A stretch of 21,777 nucleotides of DNA from Lachnospiraceae bacterium. GTDB taxonomy: Bacteria; Bacillota_A; Clostridia; Lachnospirales; Lachnospiraceae. Shown piece after piece: positions 13,739 through 21,777 of this stretch (its first letter is position 1; the number at the start of each line of letters is the position of its first letter). The notes under the pieces are model-generated. The model was given only the letters and a program-made list of their open reading frames with translations, was not told the origin of the DNA and did no database searches. Position numbers and translations under genes: made by a program. The stretch spans positions 1 through 21,777 of the forward strand of contig JAQUUB010000072.1 in assembly GCA_028694115.1 (NCBI GenBank), written 5' to 3'.

Positions 13739-14695
13739 ATGAAATTCTCTGAATGGTGCAAAAAAGCATCTTATATAGCCAAGAAAAATCACATCCTTAA
13801 CATGCTTCAGAATTCTTTTTTTGTGTCAATAGGTGCAAACCTATACAGAAAACTTCAAGGAGAAGAGGAAGATGGACAACATTTGATCGTAATTGTTAGT
13901 TCTGGGAGCGGAGATATCTACTATCCGTTAGCGTATCTCAGAAGTTTCGTTAAAAAAAATAAAATAAAAAAATACTGTGTAATTTATAAAGGCCGAAACA
14001 ATGATAAGTTAATGCATCTGTTTGGCATTACAAAGTTCAAGCGAATAGAAAAATTTGATCTGTATTGTTTAAGATATGCCTATGCATATTATGGAAGCAA
14101 AATGCGCGTTACATTATCGCGCCCAACAGGCATTAGCAGCACCTTACGATTTGAAAGGAATGGGTATTCACCTCTGTACTTATCTGAGACATATAAAGTC
14201 GGTGGGTATGATCTGGAAATTGATACAGAAATAGATATGCCAGTGTTCAATGAATATTCAGAGAAATTTGATTTTCTTGATTCTAATGCTATTTTACTTT
14301 CTCCATATGCAAATTCTGTGGTTTTATTAGATGTGACCTGGTGGGAAGAGTTGACCAGAAGGTTAACTGATTATGGATATAAAGTTTACACAAACACTAT
14401 AGTTGATTCTCAGGTTATAAAGGGCAGTGATAAGTTGTTTTTTGAATATAGTGATGCAAAACTTGTTCTTGAAAAAATGAAGTGTTTCATTGCATTGAGA
14501 AGCGGGCTTTGCGATATTGTTTCGTCAATCAATGCAAAAAAAATTATTTTGTGCACAGAGGGTGTGGATGGATATAATCATTTTAATCATTACAGCTTAA
14601 AGAAAGCCGGATTAGATAAAAATGCTATTGAGTTTTCGATATCGGAAGGCAATGAGTATGAAATAATGGAAAAGATTTTATCTATCGTATCATAA
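13739..14695 (+). CDS. Possible GT-B glycosyltransferase (GT9-like), uncertain
   Basis: A 318-residue soluble protein. HLIVIVSSGSGDIYYPLAYL (about 48-67) resembles the first Rossmann strand and glycine turn of heptosyltransferase-like GT9 enzymes. MKCFIALRSGLCDIVSSINA near 250 resembles their C-terminal nucleotide-sugar loop, where a conserved serine/arginine-rich turn precedes a helix. The fold is plausible, but overall likeness to characterised GT9 members is weak. It is coupled to the 137-residue gene before it and followed by the three-domain sugar-activation enzyme, so it may use that enzyme's nucleotide-sugar. It could also be a processing protein with a GT-B-like fold. Confidence 0.5.
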   Translation: MKFSEWCKKASYIAKKNHILNMLQNSFFVSIGANLYRKLQGEEEDGQHLIVIVSSGSGDIYYPLAYLRSFVKKNKIKKYCVIYKGRNNDKLMHLFGITKFKRIEKFDLYCLRYAYAYYGSKMRVTLSRPTGISSTLRFERNGYSPLYLSETYKVGGYDLEIDTEIDMPVFNEYSEKFDFLDSNAILLSPYANSVVLLDVTWWEELTRRLTDYGYKVYTNTIVDSQVIKGSDKLFFEYSDAKLVLEKMKCFIALRSGLCDIVSSINAKKIILCTEGVDGYNHFNHYSLKKAGLDKNAIEFSISEGNEYEIMEKILSIVS

Positions 14696-14721
14696 TCTTA
14701 AACGGTAAAGGGGGTTCTGCT

Positions 14722-16839
14722 ATGGAGGTTAAATATATTATTGTTCAAGCTGGTGGAAAAGGGTCCAGGCTGGAACATCTTACAAAAAACAAGCCGAAAG
14801 CGTTAGTTCCGGTAAATAATTTACCAATGATATTTCACTTATTCAGAAAATACCCGGAAAAGAAATATATCATAATCGGAGATTATAAATCCGATGTTTT
14901 AGAAAAATATTTAAATTGCTTTGCGGAGGTTGATTATCAGCTAATATCGGGGAAGGGGCATACGGGTACTTGTGCGGGCTTGAATGAGGCATTGTCTGTG
15001 ATACCGCGAAATGAGGCATTTATGCTGATATGGTGTGATCTGATATTGGCAGACAGTTATCAAATGCCAGAAGAACAGGGAAATTACATAGGTATCTCAA
15101 AGGATTTTGTCTGCCGTTGGAAATATGAGAGAGGGCAGTTCATAGAAGAAAAAAGTGAAACACAGGGAGTTGCAGGACAATTTATATTCCAAGATAAAGT
15201 CCTTTTAGAATCAGTACCAGATGATGGGGAATTTGTCAGGTGGCTGCAGAGTAAAAGAATAGAGCTGATGGAGCAGCCACTTTATCAAACGCATGAGTAC
15301 GGTCTTTTGACCGAATGGGACAAGCTCCCCAAACTCCGCTGCAGACCATTTAACAGTATTGAAATAAAAGACGGACGTATATGCAAAAAACCGTTGGACG
15401 ATCAGGGAGAGATGCTTGCTGCTCTAGAATCCAGTTGGTACAAATTGGCAATAAGTGCAGGAATAAAAAACATTCCATATATTTATTCGTATCAGCCACT
15501 CTGCATGGAATATATTCATGGAAAAAATATCTATGAATATAATGATGTTTCATTTGATGACAAGAAGATAATATTGGATCAGATCGTCCACTGCTTGAAG
15601 CATTTTCATGAATTGAAAGGAATTGCTGTAGATAAGGACAGCTACTATGAGGCATACATTGGAAAGACAGCGAAGCGGTTGGAGAAGGTAAAAGAATTGG
15701 TTCCGTTCGCCCAACAGGAAACCATTCGCATTAACGGGAAGGAATACCGTAACGTGTTTTTTCATTGGAAAGAACTTGAAAAAGAAGTTATGAAGTATAT
15801 CCCGGATTCTTTTAAGTTACTGCACGGCGATTGTACGTTCAGCAATATAATGCTTAAAAATGATGAAGAACCGATACTGATTGATCCAAGAGGTTATTTT
15901 GGACATACAGAGTATTGCGGAGATCCGGCGTATGATTGGGTAAAGCTGTATTATTCTATTGCAAGTAATTATGACCAGTTTAATTTAAAAAGATTTCGTC
16001 TGAGTATCAATGAGAAGGATGTGACATTAACGATTGACTCAAATCATTGGGAAGAGATGGAAGACTATTTTTTCGAATTGTTGGGGAAAGAAGTTACACG
16101 GAAACAAATGAAACTTCTTCTGGCAATAACATGGTTGAGCCTGACAACCTATGCGTGGGAAGATTATGATTCGATTTGTGGAGCGTATTATAATGGATTG
16201 ATTTATTTTGAAGAGGCATTGCTAATGTCTGAAGACGGATTGGGGGATGAATATTTTTCAAATACAATCCATATTTTAGATGATGCATTGAAAAATTTAG
16301 ATAAAACGCAATTTGAGAAACTGACAAGAGATGTAGAGACCGTTTTGAAAAATGATAAAAAGGTAATTGTTTCCGGGCTGGGGAAAAATGTTCCAGTATG
16401 TGACAAATTTACCGGAACAATGTTAAGTCTGGGTTTAAATGCTAACTTTTTACATACAAATTCGGCGGTACATGGCGATATGGGAATGGTTAAACCAGGA
16501 GATCTTGTTATTGTTTTGTCTAAAAGCGGCAATACATCAGAGTCATGTTATTTGGCTGAGCATTTGAAACGAAGGAAAGGGACTATACTTTGGGCATTGA
16601 CATTTGCAAAGAACAGTAAATTAAGCGAAATGATTGGTGAAGCGAATTGCTTGGTTGTAGATATGGAGCATGAAGGAGATATGTGGAATATTGTTCCTAA
16701 TAATTCGACGACCTTGAATCTGATTATTTTGCAGGCTTTAGCTATGACGCTTGCAAGGCGGATGGAATTAAGTCTGGAGGCTGATTTTAAGCCAAATCAT
16801 CCGGGCGGAGCTATAGGAGAGCGATTAAAACATGAATGA
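14722..16839 (+). CDS. Three-domain enzyme: sugar nucleotidyltransferase, APH/choline-kinase-like kinase, KpsF-like sugar-phosphate isomerase
   Basis: A 705-residue fusion. Domain 1 (about 1-200) is a sugar-1-phosphate nucleotidyltransferase: VQAGGKGSRLEHLTKNKPKA (8-27), with WCDLIL as the likely metal-site region. Domain 2 (about 210-500) is a protein-kinase-fold phosphotransferase: HGDCTFSN (H368, D370, N375) and the metal-binding D388 in LIDPRG. Domain 3 (about 520-705) is a SIS domain of the KpsF/KdsD/GutQ type: AVHGDMGMVKPGDLVIVLSK, SKSGNT (600-605) and HPGGAIGERL (from H693), without CBS domains. KpsF/KdsD enzymes interconvert ribulose-5-P and arabinose-5-P. The next gene, overlapping by 8 nt, is a HAD phosphatase. 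Together they supply the four activities of a DD-heptose-style route. The substrate is inferred, not shown. Start: ATG after AAAGGGGG. Confidence 0.85.
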   Translation: MEVKYIIVQAGGKGSRLEHLTKNKPKALVPVNNLPMIFHLFRKYPEKKYIIIGDYKSDVLEKYLNCFAEVDYQLISGKGHTGTCAGLNEALSVIPRNEAFMLIWCDLILADSYQMPEEQGNYIGISKDFVCRWKYERGQFIEEKSETQGVAGQFIFQDKVLLESVPDDGEFVRWLQSKRIELMEQPLYQTHEYGLLTEWDKLPKLRCRPFNSIEIKDGRICKKPLDDQGEMLAALESSWYKLAISAGIKNIPYIYSYQPLCMEYIHGKNIYEYNDVSFDDKKIILDQIVHCLKHFHELKGIAVDKDSYYEAYIGKTAKRLEKVKELVPFAQQETIRINGKEYRNVFFHWKELEKEVMKYIPDSFKLLHGDCTFSNIMLKNDEEPILIDPRGYFGHTEYCGDPAYDWVKLYYSIASNYDQFNLKRFRLSINEKDVTLTIDSNHWEEMEDYFFELLGKEVTRKQMKLLLAITWLSLTTYAWEDYDSICGAYYNGLIYFEEALLMSEDGLGDEYFSNTIHILDDALKNLDKTQFEKLTRDVETVLKNDKKVIVSGLGKNVPVCDKFTGTMLSLGLNANFLHTNSAVHGDMGMVKPGDLVIVLSKSGNTSESCYLAEHLKRRKGTILWALTFAKNSKLSEMIGEANCLVVDMEHEGDMWNIVPNNSTTLNLIILQALAMTLARRMELSLEADFKPNHPGGAIGERLKHE

Positions 16840-17206
16840 TTTGATATTATCAAGTTTGGGACACACATGGATTCTGGATCTTGATGGAACGCTTGTGAAG
16901 CATAATGGGTATTTAATGGATGGAAAAGATGAACTGTTGGAGGGCACAAGTTTGTTTTTAAGCAAGATACCGGTAGATGACATGATTATTATTATTACTT
17001 CGCGGATAGAAGAATATCGCGAGATTACGGAAAACTTTTTAAATAGTAAGGGAATCAGATATAATCATATTATTTTTGGGGCTCCGTATGGAGAACGTAT
17101 CATTCTTAATGACGATAAGCCAAGTGGTTTGCAGATGAGCTATGGAATCAGCAAGCAAAGAGATTCCAGAGAATTCCCTTCAGTAGTAATAAATGATAAT
17201 GTATAA
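16832..17206 (+). CDS. Small HAD-family phosphatase
   Basis: A 124-residue HAD-superfamily protein without a cap domain. Motif I is DLDGT (D16 nucleophile, D18), motif II lies in IIIITSR (S/T followed by Arg), and motif IV is LNDDKP near residue 90. Size and motif spacing resemble the short capsule-biosynthesis phosphatases (EcbF/BcbF type). It overlaps the fusion gene before it by 8 nt and the GT4 gene after it by 14 nt, so all three are likely translated together. In the suggested pathway it would remove the terminal phosphate of a sugar bisphosphate before nucleotidyl transfer, as GmhB does for heptose; this is inference. Confidence 0.75.
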   Translation: MNDLILSSLGHTWILDLDGTLVKHNGYLMDGKDELLEGTSLFLSKIPVDDMIIIITSRIEEYREITENFLNSKGIRYNHIIFGAPYGERIILNDDKPSGLQMSYGISKQRDSREFPSVVINDNV

Positions 17207-18365
17207 GGACAGGACGCAGAATACATTGAAAGAAAAACGAGAAAAAACTAAAATATTATATTTTGTTGATCGTATGTTACGTGGCGGAATTCAGACATTT
17301 ATACTGGAAAACATGCGTTATATGGATTGGGACAAAATACAGATTGATTTGTTATTGTTAGATGATGGAAAGCATTATGAACTGGAAGATGCAATAGCAG
17401 CAGTGGGGGCTACAGTATATAAACTGAATGGAATCTGGTTAAAAAAGCCAACAGACTATTTTTATTATCAAAGCGCTGTTAACACTTTTTTTGAAAAGCA
17501 TCATGATTACGACGTGATACATCTGCATTCTTCAAGTAAAAACTGGCTAATACTATATTTCGCAAAAAAATATGGAATCAAAACCAGAATTGCGCATTCA
17601 CACAATATAGGCTTTCAGACAACGTCCAAAATGCAATTACTATTAGCAAATAGTTTTAAACCGTTGTTAAAAAGATATGCAACTGATTATTTTGCCTGTT
17701 CGCGTGATGCTGGAAAATGGTTATTCGGAAATGAAAAGGTAACGGTGATACACAATGCGGTTGACTTGGATCGGTTTCGCTTTTCGGAAGAAAAAAGACA
17801 AAGACAGCGCTGCAAGCTTGGACTTAGTGATGAACTGGTAATAGGACATGTAGGACGTTTCACAGAACAGAAGAATCATAGCTTTTTAATTGATATTTTT
17901 TCTTGTGTTGTGAAAAGAAATCCAGAAGCAAAATTATTGCTGGTTGGAGAAGGAAAAGATGAAGAGAAGATTCGAGATCAGGCTAGAAAATTGGGAATCC
18001 TGAATCAGATTATTTTTGCTGGATTTTGCTCTAATGTGGAAGATTACCTCAGTGCGATAGACGTGTTTGTCTTTCCGTCAAAGTTTGAGGGGCTGGGGCT
18101 GGTTTTGATTGAGGCGCAGGCCAATGGTCTGCACTGCTTTACTTCTCAGGATGTTGTGCCTTCAGAGGCAAAGGTTTCTGATTTGTTACAGTATATCTCT
18201 TTGGAATTAACGCCAATGGAATGGGCCGAGCATATTTTGAAGAGTAGAATCGAACACGATAATGTGGAACACGAGATGATTGAGGCCGGATATCGAATAG
18301 AGGATACATCAAAATATTTAGAAAAATTTTATTTGAAACATTCGGAGGGGAAAAGGAGTGAATAA
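17193..18365 (+). CDS. GT4 family glycosyltransferase (EpsF-like)
   Basis: A 390-residue GT-B enzyme like EpsF-type exopolysaccharide glycosyltransferases: KILYFVDRMLRGGIQTFILE near the N-terminus, DVIHLHSSSKN, RIAHSHN, IGHVGRFTEQKNHSF at the second-domain boundary, and the EX7E site in FEGLGLVLIEAQ. The start is uncertain. ATG 17193 and ATG 17199 lie in the end of the HAD gene with no clear ribosome site; TTG 17226 has AAGGA about 15 nt upstream. Overlaps on both sides (14 nt and 8 nt) indicate coupled translation. Sugar specificity is unknown. Confidence 0.88.
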   Translation: MIMYKDRTQNTLKEKREKTKILYFVDRMLRGGIQTFILENMRYMDWDKIQIDLLLLDDGKHYELEDAIAAVGATVYKLNGIWLKKPTDYFYYQSAVNTFFEKHHDYDVIHLHSSSKNWLILYFAKKYGIKTRIAHSHNIGFQTTSKMQLLLANSFKPLLKRYATDYFACSRDAGKWLFGNEKVTVIHNAVDLDRFRFSEEKRQRQRCKLGLSDELVIGHVGRFTEQKNHSFLIDIFSCVVKRNPEAKLLLVGEGKDEEKIRDQARKLGILNQIIFAGFCSNVEDYLSAIDVFVFPSKFEGLGLVLIEAQANGLHCFTSQDVVPSEAKVSDLLQYISLELTPMEWAEHILKSRIEHDNVEHEMIEAGYRIEDTSKYLEKFYLKHSEGKRSE

Positions 18366-19314
18366 GATTTCGGTTATTATACCAGTTTATAATGTGGCAG
18401 AAAAAATAAGCCGTTGTCTGGATAGTCTCCTGGCTCAGACATATTCAAATGTGGAAATCATTCTTGTGAACGATGGTTCAACAGATGCATCACTGGCTGT
18501 GTGTAATGCCTATGCGGAGCAATATCCACGCATCATGGTTGTGGATCAAGAAAATCGTGGTGTCAGCATGGCAAGAAATGCTGGATTAGATGCTGCAGGG
18601 GGAGAATATATTGCATTTGTTGATGCCGATGATTATGTTGAAGAGGGGTATTTGGAAAAGTTGCAGGAAGGCTTGAGAAAAGGTGCGGATATTTCAATTT
18701 GTGGGCATTGTATTGAAGAGATCAATGGCAGAGCAGCAGAGAGAAAACCGTCATATAATACCACGTGGACAGCTATGCAATTGAATTACCGAATTATGTT
18801 ATATCCCGGATTTATGGTGGTTTGGGATAAGCTATATAAGAAATCCATTATTCAAGACAGACAGTTGCGATTCATGCCAGAAATGGAATACGGTGAGGAT
18901 GCAATTTTCGTATATAACTATGCAATCTTTTGTCAATCAGCATATTATACCCGTGAAATACTATATCATTATGTGAAGTATAACGACAGTTCTTTGGGAA
19001 AAGTAAAAGATAATTATGAAGTATATATTGGGGCAGTGAAATCAATATGGAAGCAGTTGATCGTGTTATTGCAGGAGGTAGAAAATTCTGGTTTGGCTGA
19101 TTACTGTGGGAATGCGATTCGTTTAAGATGTTTATATGAAGCAATAAATTTTTACAATTTCAAAGTAAACGACAGAAATCAAGAATACTATGAAGCAATG
19201 AGGTATCTAAAGAAGTATCGATTTAACTATTATAGTTCCCCATATGTTAGTGTTAAACATAAAATTAAAAGTATAGTGTTGGCGTGCCGTAACAAATTTA
19301 ATATAAAATGCTAG
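18358..19314 (+). CDS. GT2 family glycosyltransferase
   Basis: A 318-residue GT-A enzyme: KISVIIPVYNVAEKISRCLD (3-22), LVNDGSTD (36-43), the metal site VDADDY (88-93), and EYGEDA near residue 180 as the probable catalytic-base region. The start codon is GTG, with GGAGG (18344-18348) 9 nt upstream and an 8-nt overlap with the GT4 before it. The C-terminal third is helical and lysine/arginine-rich (IKSIVLACRNKFNIKC), which may touch the membrane face. A 114-bp gap containing a hairpin follows before the flippase. Confidence 0.88.
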   Translation: MNKISVIIPVYNVAEKISRCLDSLLAQTYSNVEIILVNDGSTDASLAVCNAYAEQYPRIMVVDQENRGVSMARNAGLDAAGGEYIAFVDADDYVEEGYLEKLQEGLRKGADISICGHCIEEINGRAAERKPSYNTTWTAMQLNYRIMLYPGFMVVWDKLYKKSIIQDRQLRFMPEMEYGEDAIFVYNYAIFCQSAYYTREILYHYVKYNDSSLGKVKDNYEVYIGAVKSIWKQLIVLLQEVENSGLADYCGNAIRLRCLYEAINFYNFKVNDRNQEYYEAMRYLKKYRFNYYSSPYVSVKHKIKSIVLACRNKFNIKC

Positions 19315-19365
19315 TTTCTTACTATGTTTTATAGAGGGATTTTACTGCTATGAATTGACCTAGGG

Positions 19366-19384
19366 ACCGGAGGATATCTCCGGT
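19366..19384. promoter_or_regulatory. Hairpin between GT2 and flippase genes
   Basis: ACCGGAG (19366-19372), a 5-nt loop GATAT, then CTCCGGT (19378-19384). The 7-bp GC-rich stem is not followed by a T-run, so it is not a standard terminator. It may shape translation or mRNA stability at the start of the flippase gene, 45 nt further on. Confidence 0.45.
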
Positions 19385-19428
19385 TGAAATGCTGGGCGCA
19401 TGGAAAATGAAAAGTATATGGAGTTGTG

Positions 19429-20949
19429 ATGAAAACAAAGAGAGCATTTTATAATTCACTTGCAGGATTGAGTTATTATTTTGTGACAATCTTTTTAACC
19501 CTTTTTAATCAAAAAATTCTAATAGACACTTTGGGAATTGATTATCAAGGGGTTAATGGTTTGTTTAGTAATGTTTTGTCAATGCTTTCGATTGCGGAAC
19601 TTGGAATTGGAACAGCAATTATATATCATTTATATCGCCCATTAAGTGAGGGGGATGAGGAAACAGTTATTGCACTCATGCAATTTTATAGAAAATGCTA
19701 TTGTGTAATTGCTTTCGTGATTTTAGCACTGGGTCTTTTGATTATGCCTTTTTTGGGAATGATCGTGACAACGAATACAACATCATATTCTCTCAATATT
19801 ATATATGGCTTCTTCTTGTTAGATGCAGTTGTATCATATTTGTTTACATATAAACGTTCTATTTTGATTGCAGACCAGAGAAACTATGTGGTAATTATAT
19901 GTGATATTTTCTATCAGTGTGGAGTAAAGCTGGGACAGGTTGTAATATTATGGGTTACGCATAATTTTTTACTCTATTTGTCACTTCTGGTAACTGGCAG
20001 AGTGCTCGAAAATTTGCTTATTAATCATATATCTAACCGAAGGTATCCGTTCTTGAAAAACAAGAATGATTTTTCGCTCTCTAAAGATATTCTTATAGAT
20101 ATTTCGAAAAAAGTAAGAGGTGCTGTATTTCATAAAATAGGCGCTTTTGTTGTTCTGGGAACAGACAATATCCTGATATCAAGGTTTTTGGGTTTAACTA
20201 TAGTTGGGATTTACTCAAACTATTACTTGATTACAAATGCAATAAAATCAATTTGTTCACGAGTTTTATCAGCCGCGACAGCAGGGGTTGGTCAACTGTT
20301 GGTAGAAAAAGATGAAAAAAAAATTTATATGGTTTTTTCGGAAATGCAGATTTTAAATGGTGCTTTGCTTGTTTGCGCGACAACCGGAATTTACTGTGCA
20401 ATAACACCTGCAATTGTATTTGTTTTTGGAAAGAAATATGTGGTTGAAGAGTTAACTGTTTTTGTTCTGGCTTTTAATTTTTATATTCAAGGAATGAGAA
20501 CAGTTTATAATATGTTTAAGGAAACTGCTGGGGTTATGTATGAAGATAGATATGTTCCAATTATAGAATCCATAATCAATATAAGTGCATCGTTGGTTTT
20601 CCTTTACTATTTCGGATTGGCGGGTGTTTTGCTTGGAACAATTACCAGTTCGTTGGTATTGTATGCATACACGTATCCTATCCTAGTTTATAGTAAAATA
20701 TTAAAGAGGCCAATTAGTGAATATGTAAAAGAATTATTATGGATTACCGCAGTGGTGTTATTGAGTATGTTGCTTTCTAAACAGATTTGTGTCTCCTGTT
20801 TTTATGAGAAGACATTAACCCAGCTTTTGTTTAACAGTAGCATTTCTATTGTTGTAAGTGTTAGCTCATTTGTGTTTTTGTATGCAATATGGAAGAAAGA
20901 AACGGGAAATTTATTAATTAGAATAAAAAAAATTTTTAAAAATCGGTAA
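19429..20949 (+). CDS. wzx: Wzx-type lipid-linked oligosaccharide flippase
   Basis: A 506-residue membrane protein of the MOP/polysaccharide-synthesis flippase superfamily, with about 12-14 hydrophobic spans across its whole length. The N-terminus (AGLSYYFVTIFLTLFNQKIL, then GIDYQGVNGLFSNVLSMLSI) is the usual first helix pair of this family in Firmicutes capsule clusters. It should move the finished repeat unit on undecaprenyl diphosphate to the outer face for Wzy. GGAG (19420-19423) stands 5 nt before ATG 19429; the in-frame GTG just before is less well placed. It holds a nine-A run at 20315-20323 that leaves the frame intact. It is the last gene of the AT-rich cassette. Confidence 0.9.
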   Translation: MKTKRAFYNSLAGLSYYFVTIFLTLFNQKILIDTLGIDYQGVNGLFSNVLSMLSIAELGIGTAIIYHLYRPLSEGDEETVIALMQFYRKCYCVIAFVILALGLLIMPFLGMIVTTNTTSYSLNIIYGFFLLDAVVSYLFTYKRSILIADQRNYVVIICDIFYQCGVKLGQVVILWVTHNFLLYLSLLVTGRVLENLLINHISNRRYPFLKNKNDFSLSKDILIDISKKVRGAVFHKIGAFVVLGTDNILISRFLGLTIVGIYSNYYLITNAIKSICSRVLSAATAGVGQLLVEKDEKKIYMVFSEMQILNGALLVCATTGIYCAITPAIVFVFGKKYVVEELTVFVLAFNFYIQGMRTVYNMFKETAGVMYEDRYVPIIESIINISASLVFLYYFGLAGVLLGTITSSLVLYAYTYPILVYSKILKRPISEYVKELLWITAVVLLSMLLSKQICVSCFYEKTLTQLLFNSSISIVVSVSSFVFLYAIWKKETGNLLIRIKKIFKNR

Positions 20950-20960
20950 AGGAAATAATT

Positions 20961-21777
20961 ATGATGAGGATATTTACAATCTACATCAATAGAGTCATTG
21001 TCAGTATGAAGAGCATCAGATATGCGGGAATAGTCAAGAAAATGACGATACTAGGTATGCTGGTACTAGGTTCGGCGACATTTCTGGTAATTCCCGCCTA
21101 TGCAATTGATGGCTGGCAAAAGAACGATGCAAGTCAGTGGATCTATTATGAGGAAGAGAAGCAAGTAAAGAACAAGTGGGTTCAGGATGCGCAGGGCCAT
21201 TGGCTATATGTGAATGGAAGCGGGATCATGGTAAGTAACACGTCTGTCAATGTGAAAGGAATATACTATTTCTTCGATAAGAATGGATTTATGTGCACGA
21301 ACGGCTGGTGTGCTGCGGAGAATGTGAATGCGTCGAACGGTAAAGTCAGCTATACTTGGTTCTATGCGGACGAGGAAGGAAAGCTTTACTGCGATGGCTG
21401 GTATTCTATCGATGGTGTGCAGTTCTATTTCGAAAAGAATGGGCGGGCTGTCCGCGGAGGCGTGGTAACGGTCGGAGAACAGAAGTATTATGTTGACAAG
21501 GACAAGGGATGCCAGGGGATAGGAGGCGGCTGGTTTTCGGTAGAAGCAGAACGCACCCTTCCAACGGACCAGGTCCGGACAACCTGGTATTACGCCAACG
21601 CGGATGGCTCTCTGTATTATGACGGCTGGAAGGACGTGGATGGCGGCAGCTACTATTTTACCAAAGGGGGAGCTGTGACGCGCAGCGGGATTGTGAAGGT
21701 CGATGACAGGTGGTATTATGTGGATAAGGAGAAGGGCTGCCTCGGCATAGGGGGCGGCTGGTTCTCTGTGGATACGG
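20961..21777 (+). CDS. Secreted choline-binding-repeat cell-wall protein (3' truncated)
   Basis: The frame is open from ATG 20961 to the window edge (272 residues seen). A signal peptide with a long charged start and hydrophobic core (ILGMLVLGSATFLVIPAYA, about 31-49) is followed by typical choline-binding/glucan-binding repeats rich in W, Y and G: DGWQKNDASQWIYYEE, WVQDAQGHWLYVN, GIYYFFDKNGFM. Later segments repeat with a 76-residue period (YYVDKDKGCQGIGGGWFSV, then YYVDKEKGCLGIGGGWFSV). AAAGGA precedes the ATG by 7 nt. It starts 11 nt after the flippase, so it may be read from the same transcript, but its base composition matches the left flank, not the cassette. Such proteins attach non-covalently to choline-bearing wall polymers. 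Any catalytic domain would lie beyond the window. Confidence 0.88.
   Translation, partial: MMRIFTIYINRVIVSMKSIRYAGIVKKMTILGMLVLGSATFLVIPAYAIDGWQKNDASQWIYYEEEKQVKNKWVQDAQGHWLYVNGSGIMVSNTSVNVKGIYYFFDKNGFMCTNGWCAAENVNASNGKVSYTWFYADEEGKLYCDGWYSIDGVQFYFEKNGRAVRGGVVTVGEQKYYVDKDKGCQGIGGGWFSVEAERTLPTDQVRTTWYYANADGSLYYDGWKDVDGGSYYFTKGGAVTRSGIVKVDDRWYYVDKEKGCLGIGGGWFSVDT

Noticed and set aside
14722..15330. LicC-type CTP:phosphocholine cytidylyltransferase, with the kinase domain as LicA
   Set aside because: The order NTase-kinase could suggest this and fits licD, but fusion to a KpsF-like sugar-phosphate isomerase and a HAD partner points to sugar activation. It is kept as a minor alternative.
1..21777. 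tRNA, rRNA or riboswitch genes
   Set aside because: No cloverleaf, rRNA-like segment or known riboswitch core was recognised by eye in the intergenic regions.

Overview
The window looks like a capsular or surface-polysaccharide locus from a low-to-mid-GC Gram-positive anaerobe, most likely a gut Clostridia/Lachnospiraceae-type bacterium. The taxon is inferred from several things: choline-binding cell-wall repeats, LicD, strong GGAGG-type ribosome sites, a Wzx/Wzy-type gene set, an FrhB-like iron-sulfur protein paired with a pyruvyl-transferase-family protein, and a recombinase-controlled promoter switch.

Layout. (1) 1-458: the possible tail of a transposase-like ORF, then about 370 bp of non-coding DNA. 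It holds three evenly built inverted-repeat units and a C-rich, G-poor stretch. (2) 459-3711: a GC-richer operon of an RfbH-type 3-dehydrase (3,6-dideoxysugar pathway), a LicD-type phosphocholine transferase and a GtrB/DPM1-like polyprenyl-phosphate glycosyltransferase. An intrinsic terminator at 3751-3800 closes it. (3) 3834-5073: a tyrosine recombinase followed by a 298-bp segment bounded by 32-bp perfect inverted repeats (4691-4722 and 5021-5052). The segment carries two good promoters and a terminator and reads as an invertible promoter. In this sequence the promoters point left, away from the downstream genes, so the switch appears OFF. (4) 5074-7338: an SF2 helicase with five C-terminal helicase-associated repeats, the first gene past the switch. 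(5) 7444-20949: a visibly AT-rich, tightly packed cassette running in one direction. It holds two GT4 and two GT2 glycosyltransferases, a possible GT-B enzyme, a pyruvyl-transferase-family protein, an FrhB-like protein, a Wzy-like polymerase, a three-domain nucleotidyltransferase/kinase/sugar-phosphate isomerase with its HAD phosphatase partner, and a Wzx-like flippase. (6) 20961-end: a secreted choline-binding-repeat protein, cut off by the window, with base composition back to that of the left flank.

How it may work together (inference). The recombinase flips the promoter segment and turns the helicase plus the polysaccharide cassette on or off as one unit. The fused NTase/kinase/SIS enzyme and the HAD phosphatase could make an activated sugar from a ketose phosphate in four steps. 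The glycosyltransferases assemble the repeat unit on a lipid carrier, Wzx flips it and Wzy polymerises it. No initiating phosphoglycosyltransferase and no Wzc/Wzd-type length control are in the window. A second variation layer is likely: a nine-G tract separates a well-initiated 64-codon ORF from a GT2 gene, and one extra G would fuse them. LicD at one end and a choline-binding protein at the other suggest phosphocholine-decorated surface glycans that anchor a surface protein.
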